A stretch of DNA of 64,000 nucleotides, taken from Clostridiales bacterium. Lineage in GTDB: Bacteria; Bacillota; Clostridia; UBA1381. The stretch is taken from assembly GCA_029226975.1 (NCBI GenBank), contig JAQXZB010000010.1:1-64000 (forward strand), given 5' to 3'. The position numbers and the translations under genes are program-made. Below are positions 20,220 through 29,334 of the stretch, piece by piece; position 1 is the stretch's first letter; every line of letters starts with the position of its first letter. Under the pieces are notes generated by a model, which made no database searches, was not told the origin of the DNA, and saw only the letters and a program-made list of their open reading frames with translations.

Positions 20220-21080
20220 TCAACCCATGAAACACATAATATCTCTTAAAGTAACGCCTTTATGGAGAGAAAGATTTATTCCGCCTGCCACAGCCGACGC
20301 CATGCGCCGTATTACCAGGTCAATATCCTTTACCGTTACCATCATGGGCGAAACCTCTTCGGGGATTTCAATATCGCATATGTTATATGCGTCGATTACG
20401 GTAGGAACTCCGACGGATATGACCTTTGTGCCGAGAGTTTCCTCATTCAAGCCCTGTCTGTCATTTCCCACGCCGGACCCGGGCGCAATTCCGGCGTCCG
20501 AAAGCTGTATGGTGGTGCACAGCCGCCCCAAATCCGCCGCCGCAAGCGCGTCTACCACGATTATAAGGTCGGGCTTTAAATTCTGAGCCACAGCCTTTAC
20601 GGTCCGCATTGTTTCCATGCCGGTATTGCCCATAACACCGGGAGCAATTGCGCATACGCTGCTTACTCCGTCACCGAAGGCGGCGCGGTACTGCTTCATC
20701 ATATGATGCGTGACCAGTATTTCCTCCGCCGCCGAGGTCCCCAGTGCGTCCGGGGTCATTTCGCGGTTTCCCAAACCCACAACAAGCGTCAGCTTGTCGG
20801 GGGTTATGTCCGCCATTTTGGACAGCTCCGCCGCGGTCAGCTCGCAGGCGTTTTCAAATTCGTCCATGTCGTATTTTATGTTCGGTGCTTCGATGGTGAC
20901 ATAGTTTCCCCGGGGTTTGCCGATGGCCTTTGCGCCCTCATCGCTTATTACCTCAAGGCGGCTTACCTTGATATTTCCTTTCATACATTCATGCAGCACA
21001 ACTCCGTTTATGCGCTTAGCTTCTCTCATGCCTATTTCATGCGCTTCAAGCGCAAGGTCTGTTCTGATATTTCTTTTCAT
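20220..21080 (-). CDS. gpr: Germination (spore) protease GPR
   Basis: MKRNIRTDLALEAHEIGM...TLVVGLGNREMTPDALGT...VDALAAADLGRLCTTIQLSDAGIAPGSGVGN. Confidence 0.96.
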   Translation of the reverse strand: MKRNIRTDLALEAHEIGMREAKRINGVVLHECMKGNIKVSRLEVISDEGAKAIGKPRGNYVTIEAPNIKYDMDEFENACELTAAELSKMADITPDKLTLVVGLGNREMTPDALGTSAAEEILVTHHMMKQYRAAFGDGVSSVCAIAPGVMGNTGMETMRTVKAVAQNLKPDLIIVVDALAAADLGRLCTTIQLSDAGIAPGSGVGNDRQGLNEETLGTKVISVGVPTVIDAYNICDIEIPEEVSPMMVTVKDIDLVIRRMASAVAGGINLSLHKGVTLRDIMCFMG

Positions 21081-21155
21081 TGCCATGCCTCCAAATAAAA
21101 AATATATATATAGCGTTTGTAAAAATCGCAAAAAAATACATATTCAAGAGATATG

Positions 21156-21184
21156 TTGCTTTTGCGGACAGTTTGTGGTATAAT
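21156..21184 (+). promoter_or_regulatory. Promoter for the small-gene/queA operon
   Basis: TTGCTT, 17 bp, TATAAT with extended TGTGG. Confidence 0.65.
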
Positions 21185-21212
21185 ATATAAAAACATAAAA
21201 AGGATTGATATT

Positions 21213-21389
21213 GTGGAACCAAAGGATTATATTATTTCAAGAATTGAGGGCGAATATGCCTATTTAAAGGACATACAAAGCGGCGAGGAGCTTTTTATTG
21301 CCATGGCACTGCTGCCAATGGGAGCAGATGTGGGAGTGCGGCTGCATTATGAATGTATGAGCTATGAAATAGTAAAGGAGGGAGAATAA
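21213..21389 (+). CDS. Small DUF3006-like protein
   Basis: [56 protein letters not shown] start with AAAAGG SD; stop overlaps queA start. Confidence 0.65.
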   Translation: MEPKDYIISRIEGEYAYLKDIQSGEELFIAMALLPMGADVGVRLHYECMSYEIVKEGE

Positions 21390-22414
21390 TGAAAACATCG
21401 GATTTTTATTATGACTTGCCTCAGCGGCTCATTGCACAAACGCCCTTAAAGGACAGAAGCGCATCAAGGCTCATGCTGCTTAACAAAAGCACCGGCGAGG
21501 TGGAGCATAAGCATTTTTATGAGCTTGACACCCTGCTCGAAGCGGGAGATACGCTGATTTTAAACGATACCAAGGTGCTTCCGGCAAGGCTCTACGGAGT
21601 AAAGGAGGACACCGGCGCGGCGATTGAGTTTCTGCTTTTGCACAAGCACACTCTCGATACCTGGGAGGTTATTTTAAAGCCGGGACGGCGGGCAAAGCCG
21701 GGCGCAAGATTTGTGTTCGGAAACGGCGAGCTTAAGGCGGAGGTTATCGATATTGTAAACGAGGGAAACCGGCTTGTACGCTTTGAGTATGAGGGAGTGT
21801 TCGAGGCGGTCTTGGACAGGCTCGGCGAGATGCCCATACCGCCGTATATAACCGAAAAGCTTGAGGACAAGAATCGTTACCAGACCGTATACGCAAAAAA
21901 TCCCGGCTCCGCCGCCGCACCGACAGCAGGACTGCATTTTACGCCGGAGCTTTTGGAGAGAATACAAAATAAGGGTGTAAATATAGGCTATGTCACACTC
22001 CATGTGGGCTTGGGAACATTTCGTCCGGTAAAGGCAGACGATATTGCCGACCATAAAATGCATTCCGAGTTCTATATTCTGCCCGAAGAAACCGCCGAGC
22101 TTGTAAACCGTACCAAGGCGGCGGGGAAAAGAGTAATATCCGTAGGTACAACGGCAACAAGAGTTCTTGAAACCGCGGGCATGGAGGGAAAGGAATTGAC
22201 GGCTAAGACCGGCTGGACGAATATATTCATTTATCCGGGCAAGCGTTTTAATGTAATAGACGCGCTTATAACAAATTTCCATCTGCCCGAATCGACACTT
22301 ATAATGCTTGTAAGCGCGCTTGCCGGCAGGGAAAATGTGCTAAAGGCATATGAGATTGCCGTCAGGGAGGAATACAGATTTTTCAGCTTCGGTGACGCGA
22401 TGTTTATTTATTAG
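21389..22414 (+). CDS. queA: S-adenosylmethionine:tRNA ribosyltransferase-isomerase QueA
   Basis: [56 protein letters not shown]. Confidence 0.97.
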   Translation: MKTSDFYYDLPQRLIAQTPLKDRSASRLMLLNKSTGEVEHKHFYELDTLLEAGDTLILNDTKVLPARLYGVKEDTGAAIEFLLLHKHTLDTWEVILKPGRRAKPGARFVFGNGELKAEVIDIVNEGNRLVRFEYEGVFEAVLDRLGEMPIPPYITEKLEDKNRYQTVYAKNPGSAAAPTAGLHFTPELLERIQNKGVNIGYVTLHVGLGTFRPVKADDIADHKMHSEFYILPEETAELVNRTKAAGKRVISVGTTATRVLETAGMEGKELTAKTGWTNIFIYPGKRFNVIDALITNFHLPESTLIMLVSALAGRENVLKAYEIAVREEYRFFSFGDAMFIY

Positions 22415-22428
22415 GAAAGGAGAATTTA

Positions 22429-22806
22429 ATGAAAAGAATAATATCAATGATAATGGCAGCGCTTGTTATGACCATATGCGTGTCCTGTACCGGGCCGAAG
22501 AATGAGGAGAAACCGTCAAGAGAAAAGAGCTTTTATGCGGGAACGGATGTGCTTGATTTCGGAACGATGTACGGCGTGGAAGGGAAGAAGGAGAAGGCGG
22601 ATAATGTGGTGATGTATATATATTCGCTCCCGAACACCACCGAGGAGGATATAGAAAGCTACCGCGCCGATGTAATCCAAAGCGGCTTTGAGGAGGAGAG
22701 CGACAAAGGCAACGGCGAGGTTATCTACAAAAACAGCAGCGGCACAAGGCTGTCACTGTTTTATAATATAACGGACAATCTGTTTATTGTCGGCTATGAG
22801 GATTAA
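22429..22806 (+). CDS. Small lipoprotein of unknown function
   Basis: Lipobox VMTICVSCTG; SD AAAGGAG; 125 aa. Confidence 0.75.
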   Translation: MKRIISMIMAALVMTICVSCTGPKNEEKPSREKSFYAGTDVLDFGTMYGVEGKKEKADNVVMYIYSLPNTTEEDIESYRADVIQSGFEEESDKGNGEVIYKNSSGTRLSLFYNITDNLFIVGYED

Positions 22807-22838
22807 AAAAATGCCCGTAGGCATTTTTTTAATCCTCA
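22797..22838. terminator. Bidirectional terminator formed by a 19-bp perfect inverted repeat overlapping both convergent stop codons
   Basis: TGAGGATTAAAAAAATGCC-cgta-GGCATTTTTTTAATCCTCA. Confidence 0.9.
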
Positions 22839-23428
22839 AGCTCACCGACCCGCATCATTTCAATCATGTCCCAGACGGTGAATTTGCCCTCGTCGTCTTG
22901 AGTGGAGAACGGTACCAAAATATCGTCCTCACCCAAGGACAGGGTTTCCCAAATAAGTTCGAGATTTCCTTCAATCTCACGCTTTTTTAATTTGTCAACC
23001 TTTGTTGCCACAACAATAACCCGGTCATGGTAATGGCGTATCCACTCGCACATTTGTATATCGTCCTGTGTGGGCTTGTGGCGGCTGTCAACAAGCAGGA
23101 TTGTCTGTACAAGCTGCTCTCTGCCGGAAAGATAATCGTCCATCATCTGTCCCCATTTGGCTTTTTCCTCCTTGGAACGCTGTGCGTAGCCGTAGCCGGG
23201 CAGGTCAACCAGGAAGATGGTATCATCTATGTTATAAAAATTTATCGTTGCGGTTTTTCCGGGGGTGGAGCTGACCCGCGCAAGGGATTTTCTGTTTAAG
23301 AGCTTGTTTATAAGCGATGACTTTCCCACATTGGAACGTCCCGCAAAAGCAAACTCCATATATCCCTCTGTGGGGTACTGCTTCGGATTTACCGCCGAAA
23401 TTTTCAGACTTGCATTGTGTATATTCAT
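22829..23428 (-). CDS. engB: Ribosome biogenesis GTP-binding protein YsxC/EngB
   Basis: FAGRSNVGKSSLINKLLNRKSLARVSSTPGKTATINFY; VDLPGYGYA. Confidence 0.96.
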   Translation of the reverse strand: MNIHNASLKISAVNPKQYPTEGYMEFAFAGRSNVGKSSLINKLLNRKSLARVSSTPGKTATINFYNIDDTIFLVDLPGYGYAQRSKEEKAKWGQMMDDYLSGREQLVQTILLVDSRHKPTQDDIQMCEWIRHYHDRVIVVATKVDKLKKREIEGNLELIWETLSLGEDDILVPFSTQDDEGKFTVWDMIEMMRVGELED

Positions 23429-23447
23429 TTGTATCTCCTTTCGCATA

Positions 23448-24023
23448 TCATATGTGCTTCATGTTTGATACGATGATTTTGGGAGGAATATAATCCTCGA
23501 TATAGTCAAGCATTTCGTCCGCATCCGTAAAAAATCTTACCAGAGCCTTTGTTTCGCCGGTCATAAAATCCTCTCTGACCGCTTTGTCAAGCAGGCTTTC
23601 AAGCTCGTCATAGTATCCGTTCACATTATAAATCGCAATTGCCTTGCTGTGACGCTCAAGCTGCTTTAGTGTTATAATCTCGAAAAATTCATCATAGGTG
23701 CCTATGCCTCCGGGTGTTACGATAAACGCATCCGAATACTCCTCAAGAAGCTTTTTTCTTTCGCGCATGGTTTCGGTGCCGATAAATTTTGTGCAGTGCT
23801 CAAACAGTACACCGTCCACCTCAAAGAAGGTGGGCGCAATGCCGATAATTTCACCGCCGCCCTTTTGGGCGCCTCTTGCCGAAGCACCCATACAGCCGCT
23901 GTTCCCGGCACCGAATACGAGGGAATGCCCTCTTTTTGCAAGCTTTTCGCCAAGCTGTTCAACCGCATCAGTGTAGACCGGTGATATTTGATTGCTCGAA
24001 GCTCCGTATACGCAAATATTCAT
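23448..24023 (-). CDS. LOG family protein (TIGR00730)
   Basis: MNICVYGASSNQI; LVFGAGNSGCMGASARGA; VTPGGIGTYDEFFEIITLKQL (PGGxGTxxE motif). Confidence 0.92.
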   Translation of the reverse strand: MNICVYGASSNQISPVYTDAVEQLGEKLAKRGHSLVFGAGNSGCMGASARGAQKGGGEIIGIAPTFFEVDGVLFEHCTKFIGTETMRERKKLLEEYSDAFIVTPGGIGTYDEFFEIITLKQLERHSKAIAIYNVNGYYDELESLLDKAVREDFMTGETKALVRFFTDADEMLDYIEDYIPPKIIVSNMKHI

Positions 24024-24040
24024 ATATAAAAATCCTCCTG

Positions 24041-26695
24041 TCAATCCATTTCTTTTTCCTCAACATCAGAGTTTCCTCCGCTTTCCGAAGCACTGCCCGA
24101 TGTCGCTGGCTCTTCATAGGCAGGCTCTCCTCCCGAAGACGGCTCCTCGGCAGGTGCCGAATTGCCGGATGATGAGCCTGACGAAGTACCCGATGACGTA
24201 CTGCCCGACGATGAGCTGCCCGACGAGGTACTGCCCGAGGACGTGCCTGAGGACGATGAAGCACCCGATGTGCCGCTTGAAGACGAGCTTGCGGAGGAGC
24301 TTGTGCTGCCTGATGAGGACGAAGAATTGCCTGTATCGGACGCGGGCGTACGCGTGGCTGTCGGAGCCTCCGTTGCCTGTGATGAGCCGGAATTTTTATA
24401 TTTTGAGCCCTCCGAGGCGTTGCCGGAATGTGAGCTGCAATACTGCTTGGGCTGAGTTCCCGAAACGAAGTATGCCGTTACCGAGGAACACCACGAATTG
24501 GGGAGAAGCCCGGAAATATCGCAAACCTCTGCCGATACAACATTGGGCGGCTGCTCAAGATGCTTTTCGGGCAGATATGCGTGTATTCTGTCCATAACAA
24601 GCTTCCATGCCGTAACGGACGGATTGCTTGTTATGCCCATTGCGGTAAGTGACGCCGGCTGATCAAAGCCGAACCATACCGCGCCCACATAATAGGGTGT
24701 GTAGCCCACAAACCATTTATCATAGTCATCATCTGTAGTACCTGTCTTGCCGTAAGCGTCGATACCGCAGTCAAGCTGTGCTCTTCTTCCCGTTCCTATG
24801 GAGGAGTTCACAACTCCGTACAGAAGATCCGAGGTGATAAACGCCGAAGCGGCACTTATTGCCTGTGAGGAATCCGCTTTGTTTTCAAGAATTACCTGTC
24901 CCGAAGCGTCAACAACCTGAGTATAGGTGTAGGGCTCTATATATCTGCCGCTGTTGGCAAAGGTGCAGTAGGCACCTGCCATATCCTCAGGGCTTACGCC
25001 CTCCGACAGACCGCCCAGTGCCAGGGATGAATAGTTCTTGTCAGCTTCTGTGAGCGGAATGTGGAACTTGTTTTGCAAATAACCGAACGAGCTTGTCAGT
25101 CCGATTTTGTCAAGCACCTTTACCGCCGGAATGTTGGCACTGTAGGCAACAGCGTCCTTTATCGTCATTTCGCCCTTAAAGCCCGAGTATGAGTTTTTGG
25201 GCTTCCAGTTGTCGGAGCCTATGGTGATTTCCTCATCCTTTACGACTTCCATCTCGTTTATTTTGCCCAAATCTATTGCCGGAGCGTAGACCGAAAGGGG
25301 CTTGATTGCCGAGCCGGGCTGACGCTTTGCCTGTGTGGCTCTGTTCCAGCCGCGAATGTCGGTTTTCTCGCCAAGACCCCCCACAAGACCTTTTACCGCG
25401 CCGGAATAGGGGTCAACCACAACCATTGCAGACTGCGGGTGTCCCGAATCACCGTAATCGGTATCGTAAACATTGAGATTTTCCGGGTCGCTGAAAACGT
25501 CCTCCATTATGGACTGTATATCAACGTCTATTGTAGCGTAAATTTTAAGTCCGCCGCTGTAAACCTGCTGTGTCGCAAAATCAAAGGAATAGCCCTTTTC
25601 ATTCATAAGGTCGGCTATTACGTCATTTACCACCTGATCGGAGAAGTAGGAGGTAATGTTTGATTGCTTGCGCTGATATGCGTCGGTTGTTACCAAATCG
25701 CTCGATGCCGCATCGTTATACTCGGCCTGGGAGATTTTACCCAATTCAAGCATTTTTGCCAGAACAATATTTCTCTTTTCAATATTGTTTTGGGGGTTTA
25801 CAACCGGGTCGTACCTTGCCGGATACTGTGTTATTCCGGCAATGGACGCCGCCTCCGCAAGGGTAAGATCCGCAGCGGTCTTGTTAAAGTAGGTGTTTGC
25901 CGCCGCTTCAACGCCGTAGCAGTTCTGGGCGAAATAGACGATGTTTAAATACATGGTCAGTATATCGTCCTTGGACAGCTCCTGTTCAAGAGCAACAGCG
26001 CGCATCATTTCCTTGATTTTACGGCTTGCCGCGTTTTTGTTTTCTTGGGTTATGTTCTTTATAACCTGTTGTGTTATGGTAGAACCGCCGTAATCGGAGG
26101 AGCCTATTCCAATCTTGGCAAGACACCATTTTACGGTCGCACCGATTGTACGCTTAAGGTCAACGCCGTTATGGGAATAGAAGCGCTCATCCTCGATTGA
26201 CACGATAGCGTCCTTCATAACCTGGGGTATCTGCTCGGAATCTATCCAGATACGGTTGCTTTCGGAAACTATCTGTTCAAGCTCGCGGGTCTGCCCCTCG
26301 GCATCATTGTAGTATATAAACGATGAGTAATTAAGGGCAAGGTTTTTTATGTTCATGTCCTTAATCTCACGCCGTACGGCAACATACATTCCTATTGTGA
26401 TGCCGGTAAGTATTATTATGCCGATAAGACATATAATAAGAACCGCTGCGCGGATTTTTTTCCTGCGCTCTATCTGTTTTGGCGAAAGTGCCTTTTTTCT
26501 TTTCTTTTTGCCTTTTCGTGTTCCGGTATTCCGCTGACGCCGTGAGCCGGTGGAGTAACCGTCGGTGCTTTGACGTGAGGAAGCACTGCCGCCTGCCGAA
26601 GAACGCCGTGAAGTACCGCTCTGTCGCGATGAACGTGCGTCATAAGCCTCCCAGTCAAAATCGTCATTATTAGAATTATTCCTTCTGTCAGCCAA
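24041..26695 (-). CDS. Class A penicillin-binding protein (PBP1A-type) with Ser/Gly/Thr-rich C-terminal tail
   Basis: EDERFYSHNGVDLKRTIGA; GGSTITQQVIKN; RQPGSAIKPLSVYAPAID; KTGTTDDDYDKWFVGYTP; likely TTG start 26695 after AAAGGAGG. Confidence 0.93.
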   Translation of the reverse strand: MADRRNNSNNDDFDWEAYDARSSRQSGTSRRSSAGGSASSRQSTDGYSTGSRRQRNTGTRKGKKKRKKALSPKQIERRKKIRAAVLIICLIGIIILTGITIGMYVAVRREIKDMNIKNLALNYSSFIYYNDAEGQTRELEQIVSESNRIWIDSEQIPQVMKDAIVSIEDERFYSHNGVDLKRTIGATVKWCLAKIGIGSSDYGGSTITQQVIKNITQENKNAASRKIKEMMRAVALEQELSKDDILTMYLNIVYFAQNCYGVEAAANTYFNKTAADLTLAEAASIAGITQYPARYDPVVNPQNNIEKRNIVLAKMLELGKISQAEYNDAASSDLVTTDAYQRKQSNITSYFSDQVVNDVIADLMNEKGYSFDFATQQVYSGGLKIYATIDVDIQSIMEDVFSDPENLNVYDTDYGDSGHPQSAMVVVDPYSGAVKGLVGGLGEKTDIRGWNRATQAKRQPGSAIKPLSVYAPAIDLGKINEMEVVKDEEITIGSDNWKPKNSYSGFKGEMTIKDAVAYSANIPAVKVLDKIGLTSSFGYLQNKFHIPLTEADKNYSSLALGGLSEGVSPEDMAGAYCTFANSGRYIEPYTYTQVVDASGQVILENKADSSQAISAASAFITSDLLYGVVNSSIGTGRRAQLDCGIDAYGKTGTTDDDYDKWFVGYTPYYVGAVWFGFDQPASLTAMGITSNPSVTAWKLVMDRIHAYLPEKHLEQPPNVVSAEVCDISGLLPNSWCSSVTAYFVSGTQPKQYCSSHSGNASEGSKYKNSGSSQATEAPTATRTPASDTGNSSSSSGSTSSSASSSSSGTSGASSSSGTSSGSTSSGSSSSGSTSSGTSSGSSSGNSAPAEEPSSGGEPAYEEPATSGSASESGGNSDVEEKEMD

Positions 26696-26725
26696 AAATA
26701 TCCCTCCTTTATAAGTATAATAACT

Positions 26726-26754
26726 ATTATATAACATTTTTCGGGTTTTTGCAA
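26726..26754 (-). promoter_or_regulatory. Promoter of the PBP gene
   Basis: Minus strand TTGCAA, 17 bp, TATAAT. Confidence 0.7.
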
Positions 26755-26809
26755 TAGTTTTGTAACATAAAAAACAGGAAAACGGCACATATTGTGCCGT
26801 AAAAGCAGA

Positions 26810-26832
26810 AAAGATGCCAAAAGGCATCTTTA
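26810..26832 (-). terminator. Terminator after transglutaminase-like gene
   Basis: AAAGATGCC-aaaa-GGCATCTTT. Confidence 0.65.
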
Positions 26833-26836
26833 TTAC

Positions 26837-28048
26837 TTATCTTCTTCGCATATATTCCAGTATTTTATGATTTTGAGAAAAGAAGGAGAGGTTTGCGTCA
26901 AAATATATGTGCATCGGCTCGCCGCCTTTTATTCTCTCTCCGTTTTCTATCTTGTTTACGCAGTCCCAGGTGGTGTCGACTATTACCCATCTTCCGTCGG
27001 CGTAGACCTCGTTCCAGGCGTGATTTTGCACGTCTGTGCCGATGTTTGCGTCCGTCCATTCGGTGTCCGAGGAAATGCCCAGGGCATAGCCGGACACTAC
27101 GTTACATGGTATGCCTATGCTGCGGCACAGCGCCGCATACAGCGTTGCAAAGCCTAAACATACCGCGCTTTGGTTTTCTATAACCTCGGTGGCGTAGTAG
27201 GGGACGGTTACCTCTGAATTTAGGTTGTCTGTATCATAATAAAGATATGTGCATATCCAATCGTGCAAAAACAGAGCCTTGTCATAGTCGCTTTGTGCAT
27301 TTTCGGTAATCTGCGAGGCAAGAGCGGTTACCGAATCGTTTTTCGACTGTATGGACGGTGTGCTTTTTAAAGCGTCTGAAAGGGATTTATCCTTTTCATA
27401 CATTGCTTGGTTATGTTCCAGTACCGGAGATTGTTTTACCTGCCATACGCCCTCAGGGGTGCGCTCAAGGGTTATGTAATCGTACACCCAGCTTTGAAAC
27501 TCGCCGTAGGGGCGGCTGCCGGTGTAAACGTCAAGCTTCAGTGTGCTGCCCGTATCGGGAAGCTTGATATATTTATAAAATTCTCCCGATGAATTGACCG
27601 AAAAGGGTGTTTGCTCCTCAAAGCCGTTTTCACCCATAACATAGGCAATGAGATTGCGTTTTAGGGGGCTGTCGGTAATGCCGAAAACCTCCGCGCCCTC
27701 GCCGTCGGGTATGCGTACGCTCAGATTATCATGGGGATAAAAGCTAAGCATGGGGCTGTCGGTGATATAGGCGTTTGAGGCAAGATCCTCCGGGTCTATG
27801 GGTAAATCCTCGTTCCTTATATCGGCAATAATTTCCGAGGGTGTGGGAATTGAGGAGGTTATGTCCGCAAGCTTTTGCGACAGCTCGGAAATTTTGTCCG
27901 CAGCTTGGGGATATTTTTCCTCAAGGGCGGGGATATAGGCGCCGATGTTAAAAAACACATCGGTTTGTGAATTTATCGCCGCGGCGGCGATAAACAGTAT
28001 CAGGCAGGTTATAAACAGCCATTTAAAAAAATTCCATATATATTTCAT
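26837..28048 (-). CDS. Transglutaminase-like domain protein with N-terminal membrane anchor
   Basis: YATEVIENQSAVCLGFATLYAALCRSIGIPCNVVSGYALG...NHAWNEVYADGRWVIVDTTWD (Cys-His-Asp core). Confidence 0.9.
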   Translation of the reverse strand: MKYIWNFFKWLFITCLILFIAAAAINSQTDVFFNIGAYIPALEEKYPQAADKISELSQKLADITSSIPTPSEIIADIRNEDLPIDPEDLASNAYITDSPMLSFYPHDNLSVRIPDGEGAEVFGITDSPLKRNLIAYVMGENGFEEQTPFSVNSSGEFYKYIKLPDTGSTLKLDVYTGSRPYGEFQSWVYDYITLERTPEGVWQVKQSPVLEHNQAMYEKDKSLSDALKSTPSIQSKNDSVTALASQITENAQSDYDKALFLHDWICTYLYYDTDNLNSEVTVPYYATEVIENQSAVCLGFATLYAALCRSIGIPCNVVSGYALGISSDTEWTDANIGTDVQNHAWNEVYADGRWVIVDTTWDCVNKIENGERIKGGEPMHIYFDANLSFFSQNHKILEYMRRR

Positions 28049-28081
28049 AGCAATACCTAAAAAACAAAGTGCGTATGTAGA

Positions 28082-28118
28082 AAAAAAGCGCCGCTGCTTT
28101 TTATTAAAGCAGCAGCAC
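28082..28118 (-). terminator. Terminator of the tRNA cluster
   Basis: Minus strand GCTGCTTTAATAAAAAGCAGC-gg-CGC then TTTTTTT. Confidence 0.75.
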
Positions 28119-28127
28119 CCGATATTT

Positions 28128-28202
<75 letters not shown>

Positions 28203-28240
28203 GTTTAATTTAAAAGACGCATCACTGCGTCTTTTAAAAG

Positions 28241-28315
28241 TGGAGCGGAAGACGAGATTCGAACTCGCGACGTTCACCTTGGCAAGGTGACGCTCTACCA
28301 CTGAGCCACTCCCGC
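28241..28315 (-). tRNA. tRNA-Gly (GCC)
   Basis: GCGGGAGTGGCTCAGTGGTAGAGCGTCACCTTGCCAAGGTGAACGTCGCGAGTTCGAATCTCGTCTTCCGCTCCA. Confidence 0.96.
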
Positions 28316-28337
28316 ATAAGGATGATAAAATCATCCT

Positions 28338-28413
28338 TGGTGCTTCCGGGTGGAATCGAACCGCCGACACTGGGATTTTCAGTCCCATGCTCTACCGACT
28401 GAGCTACAGAAGC
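28338..28413 (-). tRNA. tRNA-Phe (GAA)
   Basis: GCTTCTGTAGCTCAGTCGGTAGAGCATGGGACTGAAAATCCCAGTGTCGGCGGTTCGATTCCACCCGGAAGCACCA. Confidence 0.96.
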
Positions 28414-28416
28414 AAA

Positions 28417-28493
28417 TGGCGACCCGGATGAGGCTCGAACTCACGACCTCCAGCGTGACAGGCTGGCGTTCTAACCAACTGAACTACCGGGCC
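28417..28493 (-). tRNA. tRNA-Asp (GTC)
   Basis: GGCCCGGTAGTTCAGTTGGTTAGAACGCCAGCCTGTCACGCTGGAGGTCGTGAGTTCGAGCCTCATCCGGGTCGCCA. Confidence 0.96.
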
Positions 28494-28501
28494 AAGGTAA
28501 G

Positions 28502-28577
28502 TGGTGGGAGTAACAGGGCTCGAACCTGTGACATCCTGCTTGTAAGGCAGACGCTCTCCCAGCTGAGCTATACTCCC
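28502..28577 (-). tRNA. tRNA-Val (TAC)
   Basis: GGGAGTATAGCTCAGCTGGGAGAGCGTCTGCCTTACAAGCAGGATGTCACAGGTTCGAGCCCTGTTACTCCCACCA. Confidence 0.96.
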
Positions 28578-28618
28578 GAAAAACTGACCTTTCGTTGTTT
28601 TCGTCAACAACAGAAACT

Positions 28619-28647
28619 ATTATAACAGAACCTTTCGGATTTGTCAA
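28619..28647 (-). promoter_or_regulatory. Strong tRNA-operon promoter with upstream A/T tract (UP-like element)
   Basis: Minus strand TTGACA (28647-28642), 17 bp, TATAAT (28624-28619); A/T-only runs at about 28650-28680. Confidence 0.88.
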
Positions 28648-28731
28648 CACTTTTTTAAAAAAAAATTAAAAAAATTTTTCCCCGAAAGGAAAAACCGCCC
28701 AAAACCTTAGCATTTAAGCGGTTTTTTCGAC

Positions 28732-29109
28732 TTAATTATTCATGTACTTCATCATTCTTTCCACCGTATCGCGGCTTAAATCATGCTCAATGGACGAAGC
28801 ATCCGTTTCCGCAATGTCACTGGGAACCTCCAATACGGAGGTGAGAAATTTCATTATCATTTTATGTCTGTCATAAAATTCATGCCCCAAACGCTCGCCC
28901 TGGGGAGTGAGCATAATATCGCCGTAGGGCTCGTGAAAAACAAGGCCGCGGTTTTTTAAGCTGTTTACGGCACGGTTGGCGCTCGGCTTGGAAATACCCA
29001 AATGCGCGGCAATGTCGGTTATTCTGACCGTCGGCTTTTTTCTGGACAGGATATAAATCGTTTCAAGATATTCCTCCATAGCGCCTGATATACTTGCAGT
29101 TGTTTCCAT
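28732..29109 (-). CDS. DtxR/MntR-family metal-dependent transcriptional regulator
   Basis: MEEYLETIYILSRKKPTVRITDIAAHLGISKPSANRAVNSLKNRGLVFHEPYGDIMLTPQGERLGHEFYDRHKMIMKFLTSVL. Confidence 0.9.
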   Translation of the reverse strand: METTASISGAMEEYLETIYILSRKKPTVRITDIAAHLGISKPSANRAVNSLKNRGLVFHEPYGDIMLTPQGERLGHEFYDRHKMIMKFLTSVLEVPSDIAETDASSIEHDLSRDTVERMMKYMNN

Positions 29110-29133
29110 AGTCGTTCCTTTCCGAAAAAACAA

Positions 29134-29160
29134 AAGGGCATAAAGCTCTCGCTTTATGCC
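29134..29160 (-). terminator. Terminator-like hairpin in the leader of the DtxR/MntR-family gene
   Basis: Minus strand GGGCATAAAGC-gagA-GCTTTATGCCC then TTTTGTTTTTTC, directly before SD GGAAAGG. Confidence 0.75.
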
Positions 29161-29197
29161 CTCATTGGCTTTCATAAGATATTCTTTTCTTGGCACT

Positions 29198-29226
29198 ATT
29201 ATACAATAAAAAACACCTTTTTTCAA
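29198..29226 (-). promoter_or_regulatory. Promoter of the DtxR/MntR-family gene
   Basis: Minus strand TTGAAA, 17 bp, TATAAT. Confidence 0.8.
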
Positions 29227-29312
29227 GGCATAGATTAAAAAAAATTAAATTCTATATATTTTTCACAAATACCATGCCGGGGAATAAGTTAAATAATGGT
29301 AAAAATGAATGT

Positions 29313-29334
29313 AATTTGTTTTATAAAACAAATT
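29313..29334. promoter_or_regulatory. 22-bp perfect palindrome in regulator-efp intergenic region
   Basis: AATTTGTTTTATAAAACAAATT. Confidence 0.5.

Noticed and set aside
24162-24455. Acidic + strand ORF 'MPDDEPDEVPDDVLPDDELPDE...'
   Set aside because: It is the antisense image of the Ser/Gly/Thr tail of the PBP gene; a composition artefact.
28560-28700. T-box or riboswitch in the region upstream of the tRNA cluster
   Set aside because: The sequence is explained by a consensus promoter with an A/T-rich upstream tract and a short pre-tRNA leader; no T-box motif seen.
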